Assembly (NCBI RefSeq): GCF_032854445.1
Contig: NC_088298.1
Coordinates: forward strand, 22,279,295-22,343,294
Direction: 5' to 3'
Length of the DNA: 64,000 nucleotides
From: Liolophura sinensis
Lineage: Eukaryota; Mollusca; Polyplacophora; Chitonida; Chitonidae
The number at the start of each line of letters is the position of its first letter. The stretch's first letter is position 1. The notes beneath the pieces were generated by a model. It did not search any database. It had not been told where the DNA came from and worked only from the letters and a program-made list of their open reading frames with translations. Positions 58,266 to 64,000 of the stretch are shown here, in pieces. The position numbers and the translations under genes were made by a program.

Positions 58266-58527
58266 AGGGGCCTCTGTGGCTCAGTTGGTTAGCGCACTAG
58301 CGCAGCGTAACGACCCAGGAGCCTCTCACCAATGCAGTCGCTAGCTCACGCTGGCTTCCTCTCCGGCCGTACGTGGGAAGGTTTTCCAGCAACTTGCGGA
58401 TGGTCGTGGGTTTCCCCCAGGCGCTGCCTGGTTTCCTCCCACCATAATGCTGGTCGCCATCGTATAAGTGAAATATTCTTCAGTATGGCATAAAACACCA
58501 ATCAAATAAATAAATCAAATAAAGTTA
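58266..58527 (+). repeat. SINE S1, reference copy
   Basis: The best tRNA-like head in the window: A box GTGGCTCAGTTGGTTAGCGC and the conserved GAGCCTCTCACCAATGC block. The B box itself is mostly deleted here. The body is AACTTGCGGATGGTCGTGGG, the 3' end AAATATTCTTCAGTATGGCA, and the tail AATAAATAAATCAAATAAA. Confidence 0.9.
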
Positions 58528-58930
58528 ATAAAAAAAATGTATTTCAACAGAGTTAGGATAAAGCACAGGTATGTGTGTCCTCTAAGAGGTAGATTCATGT
58601 GAATTTAGACCTAATGGTCAGTTGATTGCCATTGGGGTATTTTTTGGCATGTCTGTCACTTGAGTTGAACTGTAGAATAGTCCTTTTCCTCATTGATCAA
58701 TCGAGATGAAAGGTGAGAAAATATTGATGTATTCAACCTGCCCGAGATTCAGCTGACTCTTTGAATGTAAACCCCATGCTGGCAGTCAATTTTTTAGTTA
58801 GAGCGACCTCGCCGTCTTAGGCTGATCTTGATGCTGATTTGATGTGCTGTAAAATTGATTTTTCATTCAGTGTCTGAATCAGGACAGAATTGCCACTGTA
58901 ATTGAGACATTTGTCCATTCATGTTGACAG

Positions 58931-59131
58931 GGTAATGGAACACTCCTATTCTGGGCACGTTTGGTGTGGAGCAAAAGGAGGAGGAGGATGCTGGCTGACA
59001 GAGCTGCCTGTCACCCCCTCCAGGAGCAGGAAGATGGACTGTTCCAGGGAGCCATCATAGATGATGGAAGCAGAGACATAGAGCTCCCAGTACACAAGCC
59101 AGCAGAATCACCAGACTGCGGGGAACACTAG
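58931..59131 (+). CDS. Possible terminal coding exon of an unidentified gene
   Basis: After TTGACAG at 58930 a frame stays open for 66 codons to TAG at 59129-59131. The base composition is richer than the surroundings. The product starts GNGTLLFWARLVWSKRRRR and ends acidic (IIDDGSRDIELPVHKPAE), reminiscent of a membrane-proximal basic patch plus cytoplasmic tail. No family is recognised and no upstream exon was found. Alternatively this is a 5' untranslated exon: a GTAAGT donor lies at 59315, and just before it a short frame begins (ATG at 59297, product MKFTMM). Confidence 0.3.
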   Translation, partial: GNGTLLFWARLVWSKRRRRMLADRAACHPLQEQEDGLFQGAIIDDGSRDIELPVHKPAESPDCGEH

Positions 59132-60547
59132 CTGCTGTGTCTCCCTAGACAGACTTTCTGCCAGGATTTCGTCCTGGGACAACCATTTGAAGCATATAAA
59201 CACCACAGATATATGTAACAGTACTGCAAGCTTCACCGATGCCAAGTTGATCTGGATGTCTCCGGACACCGGGCAATGTGGGAAGACTGTCTGAAAATGA
59301 AATTCACCATGATGGTAAGTTGCTCTCTTCGTGTATCTCTTTAATTTTCCTCGCTAGCTGGTTGGTTCGAGATCACCAGCGAAGGAATTCTATTCATAAC
59401 TATTGATATGGTTATGGCTGTAGATTTCTATCAGTCAATCAGTTATGATATCGGCAGTGAGATCGGACTGGTACGTGCTGCCAGTTTAGATGTCTTGATT
59501 ATTCACCGGAGAAATCTGATGGCATTGAGTGTTCCTGAAATGTTGATGTGTCCCGTTCATTTAATATAAAAAAAACAATATCCTTGACAATTTTCACGTT
59601 TTATATTTCTGTCATTGGATACAATGACGCTGGACTTTGACCCACTTTTACATTTTATGTGTATCATCAAGACAAAAATAAACCCACGGACACATTATAT
59701 GCCTACCTAAAATTTTTACGACATGTAGCTTTGTCTTCATTACGATGGAAGGTGAAAAAATGTGACATGCATGTACACAATGCCTCATATCTCATGGAGG
59801 GTCGCTTTTTAGAGACTTCTACAATATTAATGGCATTTAAACTTGACTTTTGGAACAAAATATCTGACTGCTGAGGTAGATTGACAAGGTGCCATTTGCC
59901 AGTTATCACACTGTCGTTGCTCCTCTGGTTTTACTTTCTATGCTGTACATCATATAATCTATTATATTGTATTCAGGCTTCTCCCGGTGGACCAGATATC
60001 CCTGAGGCCTGACCCCTTAGCAATGTTTAATGCTAATGTGTGTAATATATAATGACAACATAGCATTCTAAAAGATTCTACACCAGTCATGTCTTATAAT
60101 TTTGAAAGAGAGGAGTGCATATTTGTACACATGTAAGAAAAAAAAAACATATATTTTGGGAAATCACCTCCAAATTAGGACATTTGTGGGTGCAAATTGT
60201 GAAACAAACCATTGGAAACTATGGGCCAAATGTCAGCCCCTGGAGCAGTTTCTCGTTTTTAGGCTACACTGTATGTCCTCTCCTACAGTGACATATATCA
60301 CACCTCTCATACTGGTATTGACACAGACAACTGTGTGATTTTGTTGCTCTACTGGCACAGAATAAGAGTAGAGACCAGTGAAGTACATGTACATGTGATT
60401 ATGAGCTTGAACTGTCCACATGTGCTATGATTAATTGGGGACCAGGTCATGCATTATCTGTTGTCTGTGATATGGTGTTCCAGTGAATCAGCACTATGGA
60501 TAATTGGATATGTCATTAGTCTACTGCATGGAGACACTAATGCTGAA
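59132..60547. other. No supported gene
   Basis: GTAAGT at 59315 and TATTCAG at 59978 would splice, but the joined product after ATG 59297 ends within about 17 codons. Confidence 0.3.
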
Positions 60548-61297
60548 ATAATGCTGAAAGTAATGTTAGACCCCAAGCAACGCCTAGGAAACAAATCCAG
60601 ACAGTCCTACTAAAGCCTACATGTTCCCAAACACCGAATAAATAAATATACATATATGCTGTAATGAAACGCTAGGCCATTCTAGGGCCTTCGGAGCCAA
60701 AGTGGCTATTGTGCCGACACAGCGCAATAACTCAGCAGCCTCTCACCATTGCGGACGCTGTGAGTTCAAGTCCAGCTCATGCATCCTGGCTTCCTGTCCA
60801 GGTGCATGTGATAAGGTCTGTCAACAGCCTGCCAATAGTTGTAGATTTCCCCACAGGTTCTGCCCAATTTCTTTCCACTGTAAACCTGGCCACCGTAGTG
60901 TAAGTGAAATATTCTTGAGTATGATGTAAAACACCAATTAAATAAATAATTAAATACATGTACCAATCCTGTTACTTTAATAATAGTTCAATCCTGTTAC
61001 TTTTAACAGAAAAGACAATGTTAGAGAACATTGACATTTACACATATATGTACATGTAGGTCAGGGGGCACATGTAAATGTAGGTCGGTGCACATGTAAA
61101 TGTACATGTAGGTCAGGTGGCACATGTAAATGTACATGTAGGTCGGGGCACATTTAAATGTAGGTCAGGGGACACATGTACATTTAGGCCAGGGAGCACA
61201 TGTACAAGTAGACCAGGGAGCACAGGTAAATGTACATGTAGGTCAGGGGCATAGATGTACATGTAGGTCAGGGGGTAGAGATGGATCTTTTTGAGGA
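60548..61297 (+). repeat. 750-bp tandem duplication, copy 1
   Basis: Contains an S3-like tail (AATGTTAGACCCCAAGCAAC), a full S1 SINE (60690-60955) and a minisatellite of ACATGTAAATGTACATGTAGGTCAG units (61045-61275). Copy 2 repeats this exactly 750 bases later with only a few differences. Confidence 0.9.
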
Positions 61298-62043
61298 ATA
61301 ATGCTGAAAGTAATGTTAGACCCCAAGCAACGCCTAGGAAACAAATCCAGACAGTCCTACTAAAGCCTACATGTTCCCAAACACCGAATAAATAAATATA
61401 CATATATGCTGTAATGAAACGCTAGGCCATTCTAGGGCCTTCGGAGCCAAAGTGGCTATTGTGCCGACACAGCGCAATAACTCAGCAGCCTCTCACCATT
61501 GCGGACGCTGTGAATTCAAGTCCAGCTCATGCATCCTGGCTTCCTGTCCAGGTGCATGTGATAAGGTCTGTCAACAGCCTGCCAATAGTTGTAGATTTCC
61601 CCACAGGTTCTGCCCAATTTCTTTCCACTGTAAACCTGGCCACCGTAGTGTAAGTGAAATATTCTTGAGTATGATGTAAAACACCAATTAAATAAATAAT
61701 TAAATACATGTACCAATCCTGTTACTTTAATAATAGTTCAATCCTGTTACTTTTAACAGAAAAGACAATGTTAGAGAACATTGACATTTACACATATATG
61801 TACATGTAGGTCAGGGGGCACATGTAAATGTAGGTCGGTGCACATGTAAATGTACATGTAGGTCAGGTGGCACATGTAAATGTACATGTAGGTCAGGGCA
61901 CATTTAAATGTAGGTCAGGGGACACATGTACATTTAGGCCAGGGAGCACATGTACAAGTAGACCAGGGAGCACAGGTAAATGTACATGTAGGTCAGGGGG
62001 CATATGTACATGTAGGTCAGGGGGTAGAGATGGATCTTTTTGG
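61298..62043 (+). repeat. 750-bp tandem duplication, copy 2
   Basis: Same contents as copy 1: S1 at 61440-61705 and the minisatellite at 61795-62025. Differences include GAGTTC/GAATTC in the B box (60764 versus 61514) and small changes in the minisatellite. Confidence 0.9.
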
Positions 62044-63058
62044 ACACGTCAGAGCCCAGACTGACATCCCCAAATTCTTAGAGGAAACCCCTATTTTATA
62101 CCCTTTGGTCACATGACCAAACAGCTAAATTCGAGCTAAAACGGCGTGGTAAAACTAATTAAATTACGTTTAGATACCCAAAACCACTTACAGGGGTTTT
62201 TAGAGCAGGTTTCAAGATTAGTAAACAATTTCATCTAGAGAGTGTGCAATGAGCATAACTGGTTCATTTAGGTGCAGCAGCAAGTGACGCAATCAACTAA
62301 CAGGTAGGCCAAACATGGCAGTGATGGGTAACCGCCAAGTGGAGATAAACTGGAATGGAGCAAGTTTCTAAGCCACATTATTTATAGTCTTCAAAGACTG
62401 TAGAATCAGAACCTATAGTTCATTACACTACTTTAAGTAATAATTTCTACTAGCTCACTCAAAATATGCAGTAGGGGGTCAAATATCGGGCTGAGTCTAA
62501 CTTTGAGGTCAACCAGTGCAGTACTGTGGCTCCTAATCTCAGAAAAAATAATCCCATTAGGATTGCTTTATACGGATCATCAAGCTACCAAAATTAGTTA
62601 ATTAACAGTGGTTAATACCAGAATAAATATAACAAATAACAGTGAAATAGCATCATAACATGTGTAAACAGCTCTGATGCAAACATGACCGAGAGTAGTA
62701 CATGAAGTGCACATAATGTGACCATTGCGCCAACAACATGGCCGACACGAACGAGGGAATAAGAGCTGAAAACATTGGGTATACCCAGAGTAAAAGAGAG
62801 CCAAAGGTATGAAAAACAGTCAATTCAGGTATTTAGCACTTTGGTTTTTCCTGTTTTTCAAGTTTAGTTTTATTTAGAATTCTACGAAAGTGTGTTTGGT
62901 CCAAGTCGGATAGTTCATATTACACACAAGCACTGTTCATGCAATACATAGTACATAAGTATCACAGTATGTTCGATCTTTTGAGATGACCTTTTAAATA
63001 CATGTACATGTATTTTGTGATGTCACGCTCTTATATGTACACGTACGACATGTAAAGG
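62044..63058. other. No gene recognised
   Basis: No match to the repeat families above and no splice-flanked open frame noticed. Confidence 0.35.
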
Positions 63059-63060
63059 AT

Positions 63061-63332
63061 GGAGCCTCCGTGATTCAGTTGATTAGCATGCTAGCGCAGC
63101 GTAATGACCCAGGAGCCTCTCACCAATGCGGTTGCTGTGAGTTCATGTCCAGCTCATGTTGGCTTCCTCTCTGGCCATACATGGGAAGGTCTGGCAGCAA
63201 CCTGCGGATGGTTTTGGGTTTTCCTTGGGCTCTGCCCGGTTTCCTCCCACCATAATGCTGGCCACCATCGTATAAGTGAAATATTCTTGAGTACTATGTA
63301 AAACAACAATCAAATAAATAAAATAAATATGT
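63061..63332 (+). repeat. SINE S1, full length
   Basis: Head CCGTGATTCAGTTGATTAGC, B box GTGAGTTCATGTCCAGC, body CAACCTGCGGATGGTTTTGG, 3' end AAATATTCTTGAGTACTATG and (AAAT)n tail. Confidence 0.9.
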
Positions 63333-63339
63333 AATGGAA

Positions 63340-63537
63340 AACCTCTCACCAATGCGGTCGCTGTGAGTTCAAGTCCAGCTCATGCTGGCTTCCTCTCCGA
63401 CTGGTTGTCGGAAGGTCTGTCAGAAACCTGCAGATAGTCGTGGCTTTCCTTCCACCATAATGCTGGTCGCCATCATATAAGTGAAATATTCTTGAGTAAT
63501 TTGTAAAACACCAATCAAGTAAATAAATAAATAAATG
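63340..63537 (+). repeat. SINE S1, headless tandem copy
   Basis: Starts at CTCTCACCAATGCGGTCGCT directly after the previous copy's tail and ends in AAATAAATAAATAAATG, so two S1 units are joined head to tail. Confidence 0.85.
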
Positions 63538-63729
63538 TCATGGATAAAACGGCGAGAGAGAAATGCCGTTTTCGAACAAATACAGTACTGCAAATGTACA
63601 GGGATATCATGAAAAATGTACGTAATTTTGTTACTCTAGTTACACTGTATGTAAATACATGTGTTATGTAACAGTTCATCTAGTTATGGATATACATGTA
63701 CATGTATGAAGAAAAGATATTATACTTAC

Positions 63730-63835
63730 ACGTGACTGGTACATTTCTGTGATAGAGCACACTCAGACCTTTATCCGTCACTCCAATGACAAGGGTGGAG
63801 GAATGTGATTGATTTGTCAGGGAAAAAGCGTCGAA
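63730..63835 (-). CDS. Candidate internal exon of an unidentified gene
   Basis: 106 nt between GTGTTACAG and GTAAGT on the minus strand. The open product contains FDAFSLTNQSHSSTLVIGVT and DKGLSVLYHRNVPVT. The alternating beta pattern (LVIGVTDKGLSVLY) resembles a PH- or FERM-type strand pair, but the family is not recognised. Further coding-like sequence on the same strand (ELPETWFVAKEKKG) lies at about 63900-63960, so this may be the 3' side of a gene continuing beyond the window. Confidence 0.4.
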
Positions 63836-64000
63836 CTGTAACACGGTGATCAATATTACAGGCTTCGTTACTGGTATTATCCAGTGCACGTTCTACCAAG
63901 ACGAATTTCCCTCTCGACCCTTTTTTTCCTTGGCCACAAACCATGTTTCAGGCAATTCCATGGTTCTGCACCCCTCGAAGCTTGCATTGATCAGGCTAAA

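Noticed and set aside
60702-61679. Duplicate 75-codon frames containing [13 protein letters not shown]-like motifs
   Set aside because: They are translations of SINE S1 within the 750-bp duplication. The same peptide pattern (Q/HCGR.EFKSSS) occurs at every + S1 copy.

Overview
This is eukaryotic DNA from an animal. It is AT-rich and intron-rich, with GT-AG introns, and it is crowded with short dispersed repeats and minisatellites. The two recognisable genes, the tRNA-derived SINEs with (AAAT)n tails and the frequent ACATGTACATGTA strings suggest a lophotrochozoan, most likely a mollusc. The species cannot be named from the window.

Left part (about 1.9-14.2 kb, + strand): the 3' portion of a BET-type bromodomain gene. 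Nine exons join in phase 0 and encode about 809 residues. They give a lysine-rich segment, a complete bromodomain resembling the second bromodomain (BD2) of BRD2/3/4, a coiled coil, a 400-codon Gln-rich exon, and four C2H2 zinc fingers where a BET protein would normally carry its extra-terminal (ET) domain. The start of the gene, including any first bromodomain, lies before position 1. This bromodomain plus zinc-finger architecture is the most unusual thing in the window.

Right part (about 31.2-52.7 kb, - strand): a complete gene for WAC, the WW-domain adaptor with coiled coil. Twelve exons have exactly compatible splice phases from ATG to stop and give 635 residues, close to the usual WAC length. 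The WW domain is almost textbook. In known systems WAC links RNA polymerase II to the RNF20/RNF40 H2B ubiquitin ligase. The two genes converge tail to tail across a repeat-rich interval of about 17 kb (14.2-31.2 kb).

Far right (52.7-64 kb): mostly SINEs, a recent 750-bp tandem duplication, and two isolated candidate exons (58.9 kb on +, 63.7 kb on -) of unidentified genes.

Nearly everything else is repetitive. There are at least two tRNA-headed SINE families. Several families look like non-autonomous DNA transposons (MITEs) with clear terminal inverted repeats. There are eight or more minisatellites, including a 31-bp array against a splice acceptor of the BET-like gene and an array of 41/35-bp units with an exact 117-bp higher-order period. 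Many long apparent reading frames are by-products of these arrays and are not reported as genes. No CRISPR array, prokaryotic operon, rRNA gene or convincing free-standing tRNA gene was seen.
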